NCBI RefSeq assembly: GCF_030295745.1
Contig: NZ_AP027291.1
Span: 5,084,001-5,148,000 of the forward strand
Source of the DNA: Mycolicibacterium sp. TUM20985
GTDB taxonomy: Bacteria > Actinomycetota > Actinomycetes > Mycobacteriales > Mycobacteriaceae
Reading direction: 5' to 3'
Length of the DNA stretch: 64,000 nt
Under the pieces are notes generated by a model, which worked only from the letters and a program-made list of their open reading frames with translations, was not told where the DNA came from and made no database searches. Made by a program: the position numbers and the translations under genes. Positions 27,239 through 35,896 of the stretch are shown piece after piece. Every line of letters starts with the position of its first letter. The stretch's first letter is position 1.

Positions 27239-27541
27239 CTACAAACACCACGGGTAGCACCGATCGCTCGGCGGGGGGTTGTCGCCGTCCCAAATGTTCG
27301 ACTCGGGAGGTGGCGGAGAGTTTCGTGGCACGTTGCCCTTCCCGAAGTCGACGCGGTACCAGGTGTGGCAGACGTTCATGTCCCAGAGAAATTCACCGCC
27401 CGGGCCCGGGTAGCTCATGGTTTGCCCCGGGCACCACACGAACGGGCCCTCGTTGACGGCCTTGGCGGTGCCCGCGGCCAGGCCGAGACCGCTCGATACC
27501 AGCGCAGCAGTTGCCAACCCCGCGATGAGTGTTCGTTTCAT
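27239..27541 (-). CDS. small secreted cysteine-containing protein
   Basis: 100 residues, ATG at 27541 after AAAGGAAG. A clear Sec signal peptide (MKRTLIAGLATAALVSSGLG... ending AKA near residue 28) is followed by a short extracellular domain rich in Pro, Trp and Gly with cysteines in FVWCPGQ, NVCHTWYR and DRCYPWCL, likely giving two disulfides. Such WCPGQ-type secreted proteins recur in mycobacteria and have no assigned function to my knowledge. It lies 47 bases downstream of the YVTN propeller gene on the same strand and could be cotranscribed with it. Confidence 0.78.
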   Translation of the reverse strand: MKRTLIAGLATAALVSSGLGLAAGTAKAVNEGPFVWCPGQTMSYPGPGGEFLWDMNVCHTWYRVDFGKGNVPRNSPPPPESNIWDGDNPPPSDRCYPWCL

Positions 27542-27587
27542 GGTGACTTCCTTTCCAAGGGCGGTGGACGGATGACGCTGGCCGGGA

Positions 27588-30500
27588 TCAGTAAGGGAGG
27601 TCGATGGCCCACACGGTGCCGTCGTCGTAATGGGCGACGTAGACGGTGCCGTTGGCGCTGACCGCCACACCGGCCGGGCCGTCGCCGACGGCCTTGGTGG
27701 CGATGACGGTGTCGGTGGCAGTGTCGATCACCGACAACGTGCCATCGTTGAAGTTGGCGACGTAGGCCCTTGTGCCGTCGGGGCTGAAGGCCATTACGGC
27801 CGGCGCGTTGCCGACGGTGATGGTGGCGGTGACGGTGTTGGTGACGGTGTCGATCACCAGCACCGTGCTGTCGTTGACCCAGGAGACGTAGACGCGGGTG
27901 CCGTCCGGGCTGACCCACACCAATTCCGCGGGGCCGCCGACGCTGATGGTGGTAATCACGGATTTCGTCGCCGCGTCGATCACTGCCACGGTGTCGGTCA
28001 TCGAGTCCGCGCCCATGGCGACGTAGAGGGTGGCGCCGTCAGGGCTGATCGCGGCCAAGGCGGGGGCACCACCGACGGTGATGGTGTCGACCACGGTGTT
28101 GGTGGCAGTGTCGATCACCAACACGGTGCCGGCATCGCGCTGGGTGACATACAGGATGGCGCTGTCGGGACTGACCGCCACCCCGTTCGGAACGGGGCCG
28201 ACGTTGATGGTGTCGATGACGGTGTTAGTGACGGTGTCGATCACCGACACGGAGGTGTCCTGCCCGTTGTTTACGTAGGCAGTGGCGCCGTTGGGGCTGA
28301 CCACCACCGTGAGGGGAAGGTCGCCGACCGTGATGGTGTCGACGACGGTGTTGGTGACGGTGTCGATCACCGACACCGTGTCGTCATTCGGGTGAGTGAC
28401 GTAGACGGTGGCGCCGTCGGGACTGATCGCCACCCAGCCCGGACCGTCGCCGACGTCGAGGATGGTCGGGACCTTGAACAGATTGACGCTCGCCTTGACG
28501 AGGGTGGTGTGGCCGAAGCCGGGCGCGAACACGCCGAATGGTCCGTGCAGGTGGAATCCGGTGTCCGCGGACATGACGGTGAACTCGTCGGTGCCACCGG
28601 TGCGGGCGAATGCGGGGCTGGGCGTGTAGGTGAACGTGCCGTCCCGGTTGAGCACCACCGACCCGTACTTCGGCGCCTCGACGACCCTGAGACTGAGCGG
28701 GTCGCCATCGGGGTCTACCGCGGTGAGCTGACCGGTCACCACCCCGTCGCGGGTCTGGACGTTCAACTCGGCGTCGTAGCCGATGGTCGGCGCCTCATTG
28801 AAGAACGTGCGCTGCACTTGCTGGGCGACCCGGCCCAGCAGGCTAAACAGCACCGACACCACGCTCGTCTGTGTGGCTTGAGCGACCGGAGCATGTTGCA
28901 GCGCAACAATGTTCAGTTGTACCGCCGATGCATCGAGCACCGACACGGTGTCGTCGTCGAAGTTGCTGACGTAGAGGCGGGTGCCGTCGGGACTGACCGC
29001 CACAAAGGTCGGGTCTTCGCCGGTGGTGTGGGTAGCGATGACGGTTTTGGTGGCGGCGTCGATCACCGACACCGTGTCGTCGTTTTGGTTGGCGACGTAG
29101 ACGGTGGCGCCGTCCGGGCTGACCGCCACACCGGCCGGAACAACGCCGACCGTGATCGTGGCGGTCACGGTGTTGGTGGCGGTGTCGATCACCGACACCG
29201 TGTCGTCGTTGTCGTTGGTGACGTAGACGGTGGCGCCGTCCGGGCTGACCGCCACCCCGAATGGGTCGTCACCGACGGTGATGGTGGCGGTGACGGTGTT
29301 GGTGGCGGTGTCGATCACCGACACCGTGTCGTCGAGGGCGTTGGCGACGTAGACGGCGGCGCCGTCCGGGCTGACCGCCAGCCCGTCCGGGTTTTCGCCG
29401 ACGGTGATCGTGGCGGTGACGGTATTGGTGGCGGTGTCGATCACCGACACCGTGTCGTCGTCGCCGCTGTTGGCGACGTAGGCGGCGGCGCCGTCAGGAC
29501 TGACCGCCACCCAGCGCGGGTTGTCGCCGACGGAGATCGTGGCGGTCACGGTATTGGTGGCGGTGTCGATCACCGACACGGTGTCCTCGCCAAAGTTGGT
29601 CACGTAGGCGCGGGTGCCGGAGGGGCTGACGGCCACCCCGAACGGATCGATGCCGACGGTGACGATGTTCGTGACGGTGTCGGTAGCGGTGTCGATCACC
29701 GACACGGTGCCATCACCTACGTTGGCTACGTAAGCGGTGGTGCCGTCCGGGCTGACCGCCAGCCCGATCGGGCCGTCGCCGACGTCGAGGATGGTCGGGA
29801 CCTTGAACAGATTGACGCTCGCCTTGACGAGAGTGGTGTGGCCGAAGCCGGGCGCGAACACGCCGAATGGTCCGTGCAGGTGGAATCCGGTGTCCGCGGA
29901 CATGACGGTGAACTCGTCGGTGCCACCGGTGCGGGCGAATGCGGGGCTGGGCGTGTAGGTGAACGTGCCGTCCCGGTTGAGCACCACCGACCCGTACTTC
30001 GGCGCCTCGACGAGGCTGAGACTGAGCGGGTCGCCATCGGGGTCTACCGCGGTGAGCTGACCGGTCACCACCCCGTCGCGGGTCTGGACGTTCAACTCAG
30101 CGTCGTAGCCGATGGTCGGCGCCTCATTGAAGAACGTGCGCTGCACCTCGCGGCGCACCCAGGCCAGCACTGCCAACAGCCCGACCGACTGCACCGGCGC
30201 AGCGGGGGCAGTCGTCATCGACGGACCAAAGCCCACCCACGCCAACAAACCCGACACGACGCGCGACACCACGTTCGACACGACGCCGAGCGGGTTCACC
30301 GGGGCCGCGGGCAGCAGCTGCGCCACCGTCACCGCGGCGGGCGCGGCCAAGGCGGGCGCAGGCGAGGCGGGGGCGGCGCCGGTACGCGCCGACGACCGCA
30401 TCACCACCGGCTGATGTGAAACGACCACACCACCGGCGGCGGGCATCCCCCGGTCCGGACCGGCAACGTCGTGATCCGCCGCTGGGCGGTCGACGCTAAC

Positions 30501-31019
30501 TGGCTGCGCGGGCGCGGGTTCTTCGTGATCGGAGGATGTGGTGGAGCCAACGGACCTTGCGACCTGCGCCGGCGCCGAGTCGTCCGACTTGATCGGCAGT
30601 TCTGGCACAAGCGGTTCGGTCCCCTCCGCGGGTTCGGAGTCCGCCGACTGGGAGTCCTCGGGTTCCGACCCATCCGCAGGCGTCGAGGTGTTCCCCTCGC
30701 TCGATGCGGCCGGCTCCTCGTCGGTGCTCGAGGTGTGGGCGCCACCGGAACTCTGCACGATCCCCGCCCGCGGGTCGCCCGTCGGATCATCTGTCCTCGT
30801 GTTCTTCGTGGGTGACTCCATACTCGCAATGTCCGGAGGAGACGCGGGCCTCTGGTCGTCGGTCGACGAGGAGTCAGCGTTGGCCGGCGATTCGCTGGCT
30901 GCCGAGGAATCCGACGGGGGCTCGGCCAACGCGACCCCCGGCGTAGTGACCACCGCCGTCCCGATGCCCAGTGCCACCGCCAGCGCACCAACCCGGCCGA
31001 TGAATGTGGCGTTGCCCAT
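27588..31019 (-). CDS. large secreted protein with two seven-bladed YVTN beta-propellers and duplicated Ig/cadherin-like modules
   Basis: 1,143 residues from the ATG at 31019 with ribosome-binding site GGAGGT. An exported mycobacterial leader (VGALAVALGIGTAVVTTPGVALAEP) is followed by a Ser/Asp/Glu/Pro-rich linker to about residue 200 and an Ala/Pro/Val stretch. Then two copies of one unit: an Ig/cadherin-like module with DPDGDPLSL and GTFTYTPSPAF (about 292-416 and 735-859), each followed by seven roughly 42-residue blades of the type VAVSPDGATVYVANxxDDTVSVIDTATNTVTATITVG (about 417-712 and 860-1143). Propellers of this kind are usually protein- or ligand-binding; some relatives are lactonases, but no catalytic residues can be assigned. 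Probably surface-exposed or secreted. Divergent from the LuxR/ATPase regulator. Confidence 0.88.
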   Translation of the reverse strand: MGNATFIGRVGALAVALGIGTAVVTTPGVALAEPPSDSSAASESPANADSSSTDDQRPASPPDIASMESPTKNTRTDDPTGDPRAGIVQSSGGAHTSSTDEEPAASSEGNTSTPADGSEPEDSQSADSEPAEGTEPLVPELPIKSDDSAPAQVARSVGSTTSSDHEEPAPAQPVSVDRPAADHDVAGPDRGMPAAGGVVVSHQPVVMRSSARTGAAPASPAPALAAPAAVTVAQLLPAAPVNPLGVVSNVVSRVVSGLLAWVGFGPSMTTAPAAPVQSVGLLAVLAWVRREVQRTFFNEAPTIGYDAELNVQTRDGVVTGQLTAVDPDGDPLSLSLVEAPKYGSVVLNRDGTFTYTPSPAFARTGGTDEFTVMSADTGFHLHGPFGVFAPGFGHTTLVKASVNLFKVPTILDVGDGPIGLAVSPDGTTAYVANVGDGTVSVIDTATDTVTNIVTVGIDPFGVAVSPSGTRAYVTNFGEDTVSVIDTATNTVTATISVGDNPRWVAVSPDGAAAYVANSGDDDTVSVIDTATNTVTATITVGENPDGLAVSPDGAAVYVANALDDTVSVIDTATNTVTATITVGDDPFGVAVSPDGATVYVTNDNDDTVSVIDTATNTVTATITVGVVPAGVAVSPDGATVYVANQNDDTVSVIDAATKTVIATHTTGEDPTFVAVSPDGTRLYVSNFDDDTVSVLDASAVQLNIVALQHAPVAQATQTSVVSVLFSLLGRVAQQVQRTFFNEAPTIGYDAELNVQTRDGVVTGQLTAVDPDGDPLSLRVVEAPKYGSVVLNRDGTFTYTPSPAFARTGGTDEFTVMSADTGFHLHGPFGVFAPGFGHTTLVKASVNLFKVPTILDVGDGPGWVAISPDGATVYVTHPNDDTVSVIDTVTNTVVDTITVGDLPLTVVVSPNGATAYVNNGQDTSVSVIDTVTNTVIDTINVGPVPNGVAVSPDSAILYVTQRDAGTVLVIDTATNTVVDTITVGGAPALAAISPDGATLYVAMGADSMTDTVAVIDAATKSVITTISVGGPAELVWVSPDGTRVYVSWVNDSTVLVIDTVTNTVTATITVGNAPAVMAFSPDGTRAYVANFNDGTLSVIDTATDTVIATKAVGDGPAGVAVSANGTVYVAHYDDGTVWAIDLPY
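28444..28817. repeat. 374-bp direct repeat, copy A (inside the YVTN protein gene)
   Basis: Nearly identical to 29773-30146 at a fixed offset of 1,329 bases with no gaps; the differences I saw are a few single-base changes (for example GACGAGGGTG versus GACGAGAGTG). It encodes the Ig/cadherin-like module before propeller 2. Such identity next to far more diverged blades points to recent duplication or gene conversion. Confidence 0.85.
29040..29720. repeat. tandem blade-coding repeats, about 126 bp period
   Basis: Successive units of about 126 bases (42 codons) share long blocks, such as GGTGTCGATCACCGACACCG and the GTGATCGTGGCGGT type. They encode blades 1-6 of propeller 1, which are much more alike than the blades of propeller 2, so they look recently amplified or homogenised. 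A long antisense open frame here results from this codon bias. Confidence 0.75.
29773..30146. repeat. 374-bp direct repeat, copy B (inside the YVTN protein gene)
   Basis: Partner of the 28444-28817 copy; it encodes the Ig/cadherin-like module before propeller 1 (residues about 292-416). Confidence 0.85.
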
Positions 31020-31044
31020 ATTGGCACCTCCGTCGACGCGACTC

Positions 31045-31059
31045 GCGATTGCGAATCGC
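31045..31059. promoter_or_regulatory. 6-bp inverted repeat near the YVTN gene start
   Basis: GCGATT-GCG-AATCGC is a perfect 6+3+6 inverted repeat, 26 bases upstream of the YVTN gene start in the divergent regulatory region. It is a candidate operator or promoter-overlapping site. Confidence 0.35.
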
Positions 31060-31096
31060 CCTGCCAGGAAGGCTAAGTTCGCCCCCGCGGTCCGGC

Positions 31097-31116
31097 TGGG
31101 GTAGTCCACTACCCCA
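31097..31116. promoter_or_regulatory. perfect 20-bp palindrome in the divergent region of the LuxR regulator and YVTN gene
   Basis: TGGGGTAGTCCACTACCCCA: 9-base arms with a 2-base centre, no mismatch. It lies 78 bases upstream of the YVTN gene start and 34 bases upstream of the 65-residue gene. A 9+2+9 perfect palindrome suits a dimeric LuxR-type HTH regulator, and a LuxR-type regulator is encoded immediately downstream, so it is a good autoregulatory/target site candidate. Confidence 0.6.
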
Positions 31117-31149
31117 CTCGCGCGTCCCAGGAGACGCAAGTCTTCGGGT

Positions 31150-31347
31150 ATGGCCACTGATGCCCGCCGAGCCGAGTCACTGCAACGGTTGCCGCTCCCG
31201 TACGCGACCGCCTTGCGAATGCGCGATGCCGGGATTGCCGACGACGTCATCGCCGAGTGCGTCGGGTTGGACCCCGACGCGCTGCCTACGTTCATGCGAG
31301 TCGCCGATGCCAAGCTCGCCGCCGCATACGGGCGGCCACCGGCCTGA
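31150..31347 (+). CDS. 65-residue HTH-like protein upstream of the LuxR regulator
   Basis: Starts at ATG 31150. The product is helical, with LPLPYATALRMRDAGIADDV followed by IAECVGLDPDALPTFMRVADAKL, a spacing that resembles the helix-turn-helix of sigma-70 region 4 or small response-type proteins. I recall short proteins of this kind next to LuxR or sigma-factor genes in actinobacteria but cannot name a family. 97 bases before the LuxR/ATPase gene on the same strand; probably a cofactor in the same regulatory circuit. The ribosome-binding site is weak. Confidence 0.6.
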   Translation: MATDARRAESLQRLPLPYATALRMRDAGIADDVIAECVGLDPDALPTFMRVADAKLAAAYGRPPA

Positions 31348-31444
31348 TCGAGCGCCCGGATTGGCCTAGACGTTCACGCACACCCGGTGTTCGGGCCTTC
31401 TCGTACAACCAAACCCGGGCGCCCGTGGCGGTTAGAATCGGCCG

Positions 31445-34054
31445 GTGATCCGTCAGTGGCCACTGATCGGACGGTCGGAAGAACTTCAGGTGATCGCCGA
31501 CGCCACGCAGGCACCCACTGACGGTGCCCGCGGAATCGTGTTGTCCGGCAGCGCCGGTGTCGGCAAGACGCGGCTGGCGCGTGAGGCCGTCGCAAGGTGC
31601 GGTCCACGTAACGCGCGCCAGCACTGGATCATCGGGACCGCATCGGCACGTGGCATTCCGCTTGGCGCCTTCGCCCACATCGCCAGCAACTTCGGGCCCG
31701 ATCCCCTGCGACGGGTGCGCGAGGTGATCGCCGGGCTCATCGGCACTGCCCGCGACGGCGAGGTGGTCATAGGTGTCGACGACGCACATCTCTTGGATGA
31801 CCTGTCGGCGTTCACTGTTCACCAACTCGCCACGCGCCGACTGGCTACCGTCATCGTCACGATCCGCTCGGGCGAGTCACCACCGGACGCGATCACTGCG
31901 CTGTGGAAGGACATGCACCTGGAACGCCTCGAACTGCAACCGCTGTCGCAGTCCGAGATCGCCAGCCTCCTCGAGCAGGTTCTCGACGGAACCGTCGATT
32001 CGGGTTCTGCACAACGACTTTGGCGTTACACCCAGGGGAACTCGCTCTATCTGCGGCACCTCCTCGAGAGCGAAGTGAACGCTGGTCGGATGACACGGCG
32101 GTCGGGCGTCTGGCTGTGGGACGGCCATCCCCGGCTCTCGCCGACGCTCACGGAGCTACTCGCGGCGCGGCTGGCCCAGGTGCCCGCCACCGTCCGTGAC
32201 GTCCTCGACGCGCTCGCCGTCGCCGAGCCATTGGACGCGGACGTATTGGCCGCCGTGACGGATGCCCACGCACTCGCCGAGGCCGAATCACTCGGGTTGG
32301 CAAATGTCGACTCCGGCGTGCGACCTGCAGTGGTGCGGCTGGCACATCCACTGCTCGGTGAGGTCCGCCGCGCCGCCGAGTCCCTGCGACTGCGACGATT
32401 GCGCGGGCGCATCGCCGGCGAACTCGCCCGAAAGGACTCGACGGATCCCCGAGACCTGGTCCGCCGCGCGACGCTCACCATCGATTCGGACCTGCAGCCG
32501 GACCCCGCGTTCCTCCTCGGTGCCGCAGCGGCCGCGATGCAACTGCTAGACCATCGGCTCGCGGAGATGCTCGCCGAGCATGCCGTCGCCGCCGGTGGCG
32601 GCCCAGAGGCCAGGATCGTGCATGCGATGGCCATCACCTGGCAAGAGCGCGGCGCCGAAGCGGAGACCATCCTCGCCGACCTCGCCGAGCAGTCGTCGGG
32701 CCCCATGCGGACGCAGATCGCGATACTTCGGGCTCTGAACTTTGCGGTGGTCCTTGGTCAACTGTCCAACGTCGAGCGCGAACTCGAGATGCTGCCCGCC
32801 GACGACGAGTTCGCGCAGGCGATCGACACCGCGCTCCGCGCGCTGATCGACTTGGAGCGCGGACACTCCGAAGCCGCAGTCGAAGCGGCGTACGCCGCCT
32901 GCGCCGACTCTCCCGAGGGTGACATCGCGCAGATCCTCCTAGCCTGGGTCTTGGTCGCAGGCCTTGCTGACCTTGGGCGCATCGACGAGCTCGAGCCAGC
33001 CGCCAACAGCGGCTACGCCATCGCCGACAGGTCTGCGGGGGTGTCACACCTGCGGCACCCGGTGGCGTTCCTGCACGCCTACGGCTACCGACTCGCGGGT
33101 GCGCTGACACGACTGGACGCCGTGATCGCCCGGATTCGGCACGACACGCGCGACATTCCGTTCGAGGAGTCATGGCACAGCGTGCGGGTCGGCATGTCGG
33201 CGATGAGCCGGGGCGCTCTGGACGACGCGAGCCGCTCACTGCGGGAAGCCGTTGCGTATCTGGGTACCGGCGACAGCGGGCGCATGATGAAGTGCTTCGG
33301 ACGGTCGTGGTTGACGACCGTGACCGCAATGGCCGGGAGAGCGACCGACGCACGCCGTGAACTCGACCAGATCGAGTGGTGGGCCGAAGACCCCGATGCC
33401 TGCATGGTGGATGCTGAGAAATCCATCACCGAAGCCTGGGTATTTGCCGCCGAAGGTGCTGTTTCACAGGCAATCTCGATCATCCGCGAAGCGGCGTCGA
33501 GGGAAGGCGACCGAGGCCGGTCCGCCTGGGAACTCGTGCTCCTGCAGACGGCGACACAGTTCGGGGACCGCACCACCGCTTGCAGACTGGCCGAGTTGAC
33601 CGGCGTGGTCCAGGGCCCACGCGCAGGGGCGGCCGCCGCCCACGCCGCCGCGCTCGCGGCGGGAGACGGTGACGGTCTGATCGATGCGTCCCGCCGCTAC
33701 GAGGCATTCGGCGACCGCCTCGCCGCCGCCGACGCCGCCGCCCACGCCGTCCTGGCCTACCAGCACGCCGGGCGGCGCGGTGCGGCGATGAGCGCGTCAG
33801 CCGCGGCTCAGCGTCTGGCCGCCGAATGCCAAGGGGCCCAGACTCCTGCACTACGGGCGGCGGCGACACTGCAGCCGTTCACCGCTCGTCAGCGCGAGAT
33901 CATCTCGCTGGCCGCACGAGGGTTGTCCAACAAGCAGATCGCCGAACGACTCACGATGTCGACCCGCTCGATCGAGGGACACCTCTTCCGCGCGTCACAG
34001 CGCGTCGGAGCCAACAGCCGAGAACAGCTGATCGGCATCCTCCAGGGCTCATGA
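31445..34054 (+). CDS. LAL/MalT-type transcriptional regulator: AAA-type ATPase fused to LuxR HTH
   Basis: 869 residues. N-terminal P-loop LSGSAGVGKTRLA (about residues 33-45) and Walker B-like VVIGVDDAHLLDD form the STAND ATPase. A long helical, TPR-like sensor region (about 300-790) follows, and the C-terminal LuxR/GerE HTH has FTARQREIISLAARGLSNKQ and STRSIEGHLFRASQRVG, with QIAERL as the DNA-contacting part. Such regulators bind inducer in the central region and ATP to oligomerise on DNA. GTG start at 31445. Likely targets: the perfect palindrome just upstream, hence the divergent secreted propeller gene and itself. Confidence 0.9.
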   Translation: MIRQWPLIGRSEELQVIADATQAPTDGARGIVLSGSAGVGKTRLAREAVARCGPRNARQHWIIGTASARGIPLGAFAHIASNFGPDPLRRVREVIAGLIGTARDGEVVIGVDDAHLLDDLSAFTVHQLATRRLATVIVTIRSGESPPDAITALWKDMHLERLELQPLSQSEIASLLEQVLDGTVDSGSAQRLWRYTQGNSLYLRHLLESEVNAGRMTRRSGVWLWDGHPRLSPTLTELLAARLAQVPATVRDVLDALAVAEPLDADVLAAVTDAHALAEAESLGLANVDSGVRPAVVRLAHPLLGEVRRAAESLRLRRLRGRIAGELARKDSTDPRDLVRRATLTIDSDLQPDPAFLLGAAAAAMQLLDHRLAEMLAEHAVAAGGGPEARIVHAMAITWQERGAEAETILADLAEQSSGPMRTQIAILRALNFAVVLGQLSNVERELEMLPADDEFAQAIDTALRALIDLERGHSEAAVEAAYAACADSPEGDIAQILLAWVLVAGLADLGRIDELEPAANSGYAIADRSAGVSHLRHPVAFLHAYGYRLAGALTRLDAVIARIRHDTRDIPFEESWHSVRVGMSAMSRGALDDASRSLREAVAYLGTGDSGRMMKCFGRSWLTTVTAMAGRATDARRELDQIEWWAEDPDACMVDAEKSITEAWVFAAEGAVSQAISIIREAASREGDRGRSAWELVLLQTATQFGDRTTACRLAELTGVVQGPRAGAAAAHAAALAAGDGDGLIDASRRYEAFGDRLAAADAAAHAVLAYQHAGRRGAAMSASAAAQRLAAECQGAQTPALRAAATLQPFTARQREIISLAARGLSNKQIAERLTMSTRSIEGHLFRASQRVGANSREQLIGILQGS

Positions 34055-34055
34055 G

Positions 34056-34454
34056 CTAGGCGGACGCTAGGTCGCCCGGGGTCAGCGCGAAGACCGGATG
34101 ATCGGCATCGTCGGGAAGCTTCGCCCAGTAGCCCTCGACGATCTTGCCCGCCAGCGGACGGTAGACGGCGATGATCGGGGCCCGCTCCTCGACCGGCACC
34201 TCGGTGGCGACGAAGCTGACGTCGTCGAGCGTGACGCTTGGATCGGCACGGACGTTGCGGACCCACTCCGATTCCCCGCGCGTCGACACCAAGTACTTCA
34301 CCCCCTCGACCTCCGGCACGACCACGGGGATCTGCTGAGGCTGCTTGCTGGCGCGTTTGGTGACCACGAGCGTCGCGCTGCCCCCGATCCCGAACGCCAT
34401 CGCGGCCTTGTTGAACACCTTGGCGGTGAACCACGGGGGCTTGAGGTAGGCCAT
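34056..34454 (-). CDS. F420-dependent nitroreductase/quinone-reductase-like (DDN-type) protein
   Basis: A 132-residue split-beta-barrel protein of the deazaflavin-dependent nitroreductase family. LVVTKRASKQPQQIPVVV and YLVSTRGESEWVRNVRADP correspond to the F420-contacting strands, with the typical small size. Relatives include M. tuberculosis Ddn, which activates the drug pretomanid and reduces menaquinone with F420H2. Specificity is unknown. It ends one base after the convergent LuxR regulator and is downstream of the PPOX-like gene on the same strand. Confidence 0.82.
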   Translation of the reverse strand: MAYLKPPWFTAKVFNKAAMAFGIGGSATLVVTKRASKQPQQIPVVVPEVEGVKYLVSTRGESEWVRNVRADPSVTLDDVSFVATEVPVEERAPIIAVYRPLAGKIVEGYWAKLPDDADHPVFALTPGDLASA

Positions 34455-34486
34455 GGGTCAATTGTGGTCCCGTTGCGGTGCGAAGG

Positions 34487-34981
34487 CTAGGCCGCTGTCC
34501 ACAGCAGCGGTTCGCCCTCGCCGCGGGTCATCACGGTGCCCGCCATCACCCGCAGTCGGTGTGGGGCGAGTCGCAGCACCGCGAACTGTTCGGACGTCGG
34601 ACCAGCACTCCACATCGGGATGACATACGGGTCGTAACCGACCGGCGCAGGACCATTGGCGAACTTGTCCCACACGGCTTTTCGCGTCTCTTCGTCGAAG
34701 TAGAACTGAGCCGCGCATTCAGCGCTACAGGTGTCGTGGGTGGTGGTCCAATAGCTGACCGACACGTCGGGGTGAACCTCGAGGTGCGCCCGCTTGAGCG
34801 GGGTGGGCACGGTGGCGATCCAGCCGATCAGATCCGTCCCGTCCCACTCCCAGATCGGGTGCAGGATGCGCGTGCGTGGTCGCCCGTCCCGGTCGACTGT
34901 GGCGACGGACGCCCACACGATCTCGTGGGCCATGTCGCGGAAGGCGGGCGCAATCTGATCGAGTGGCGTCACGGCGATCAA
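34487..34981 (-). CDS. pyridoxamine 5'-phosphate oxidase-like (PPOX) family protein
   Basis: A 164-residue split-barrel flavin/F420-binding protein. ASVATVDRDGRPRTRILHPIWEWDG is the family's N-terminal strand pair; TPLKRAHLEVHPDVSVSYW follows. Members use FMN, F420 or heme, so the cofactor is open. It precedes the DDN-like gene by 32 bases and follows the acidic 89-residue gene by 9 bases, so the three probably form one minus-strand operon involved in F420- or flavin-linked redox chemistry. Confidence 0.78.
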   Translation of the reverse strand: MIAVTPLDQIAPAFRDMAHEIVWASVATVDRDGRPRTRILHPIWEWDGTDLIGWIATVPTPLKRAHLEVHPDVSVSYWTTTHDTCSAECAAQFYFDEETRKAVWDKFANGPAPVGYDPYVIPMWSAGPTSEQFAVLRLAPHRLRVMAGTVMTRGEGEPLLWTAA

Positions 34982-34990
34982 GCCTAGCGA

Positions 34991-35260
34991 CTAGTCCTCG
35001 TCGCTCAGGTTCGTCCCGCGGACACCCATGACGTCCTCTCGCTTCACGCCCCCGCCGTCTTCGACGTCGCCGAACTTGGGGCTGCCGTCCTCATCGACCC
35101 AGTCGGCCACCGCCTGGCCCGTCACGGTGTTGCTGGTGCCCGGCAGCCCGATGGTCGGCCGGTCGTCCTCGTAGGCCTTGGCCATCTCCTTGGCCTTCTC
35201 GCGATGCTCGTCGGTGACCTCGGGCTTCGGGATGGTGCCGTTCTCGTCGTCGTTTGCCAT
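34991..35260 (-). CDS. acidic hypothetical protein, 89 residues
   Basis: ATG at 35260 gives MANDDENGTIPKPEVTDEHR..., a very acidic protein ending KREDVMGVRGTNLSDED with no hydrophobic segment; probably disordered or a small regulatory protein. I do not recognise a family. A longer frame starting upstream at 35293 is less likely because the first residues look random and MANDDEN is a natural start. It leads the operon with the PPOX and DDN-like genes. Confidence 0.65.
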   Translation of the reverse strand: MANDDENGTIPKPEVTDEHREKAKEMAKAYEDDRPTIGLPGTSNTVTGQAVADWVDEDGSPKFGDVEDGGGVKREDVMGVRGTNLSDED

Positions 35261-35305
35261 GCTGCATGGCTGCCCGGAAGTGTGACCCACCAAACAATCG
35301 CGGGG

Positions 35306-35896
35306 CTAGACGGCTACGGCTCGCAGCGCCGTCGGAAGGCTCGGCAGGAAGTGCCTCCTGGCAAAGGCTCGCAGCTCGTCGGGGGTGCTCAGGGATTCTG
35401 CGCTCGGCAGCAGCAGCACCATCGCCGCGTAGCGCAGGATCGTGTCGGCCAGGTCGTTGACGGCGACCACTCCGATGCGGTCGGCGAAGCCGGCCGGGAA
35501 GATCACCCGCAGCGCCTCCGCCATCCGATCGATCGCAGCGCCATGGTGATGGCGGGCCAACTCCAGCACCAGGGCAGGCTCGTCGGTGATCATCTGGTTG
35601 AGCACGCGATGCCTGCGAAACATCAGAATCGACTGGGTGAAGGCCTCGACGTAGTAGTCCGCCGGCTTGACGGCATGCTTCAACTCCGCGGCGATGTCGG
35701 CGAACAGGACGACGTTCTCGCGTTCGATGACGGCCGCCACCAACTCGTCGCGATTGGCGAACCGGCGGTAGATGGTCGTGCGGCTGACGCCCGCCCGGCG
35801 GGCGACGTCGTCGAGGGCGACCCGCTGGAAGCCGTGCCGTTCGAACTCGACCAGGGCGGCGTCCAGAATCGCGGACGTCGAGTCAGCCGCGGGCAT
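35306..35896 (-). CDS. TetR-family transcriptional regulator
   Basis: 196 residues. The N-terminal HTH (about residues 7-54) has [29 protein letters not shown] followed by [12 protein letters not shown], the classic TetR helix-turn-helix. The C-terminal helical ligand/dimerisation domain is unassigned. It overlaps the 3' end of the DUF2236 gene by 14 bases, so the two are coexpressed, and the inverted repeat at 36749-36765 is its probable operator. Ligand unknown; the pairing suggests a hydrophobic substrate of the DUF2236 enzyme. Confidence 0.88.
   Translation of the reverse strand: MPAADSTSAILDAALVEFERHGFQRVALDDVARRAGVSRTTIYRRFANRDELVAAVIERENVVLFADIAAELKHAVKPADYYVEAFTQSILMFRRHRVLNQMITDEPALVLELARHHHGAAIDRMAEALRVIFPAGFADRIGVVAVNDLADTILRYAAMVLLLPSAESLSTPDELRAFARRHFLPSLPTALRAVAV

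Noticed and set aside
28444-30146. CRISPR-like or satellite array
   Set aside because: Repeat units are in-frame protein blades with long period and no spacers; no cas genes.
27630-30419. 929-codon open frame antisense to the YVTN gene
   Set aside because: It mirrors the repeated blade codons; the product is Asp/His/Arg/Gly-rich low complexity, while the minus-strand reading has a signal peptide, ribosome-binding site and recognisable domains.
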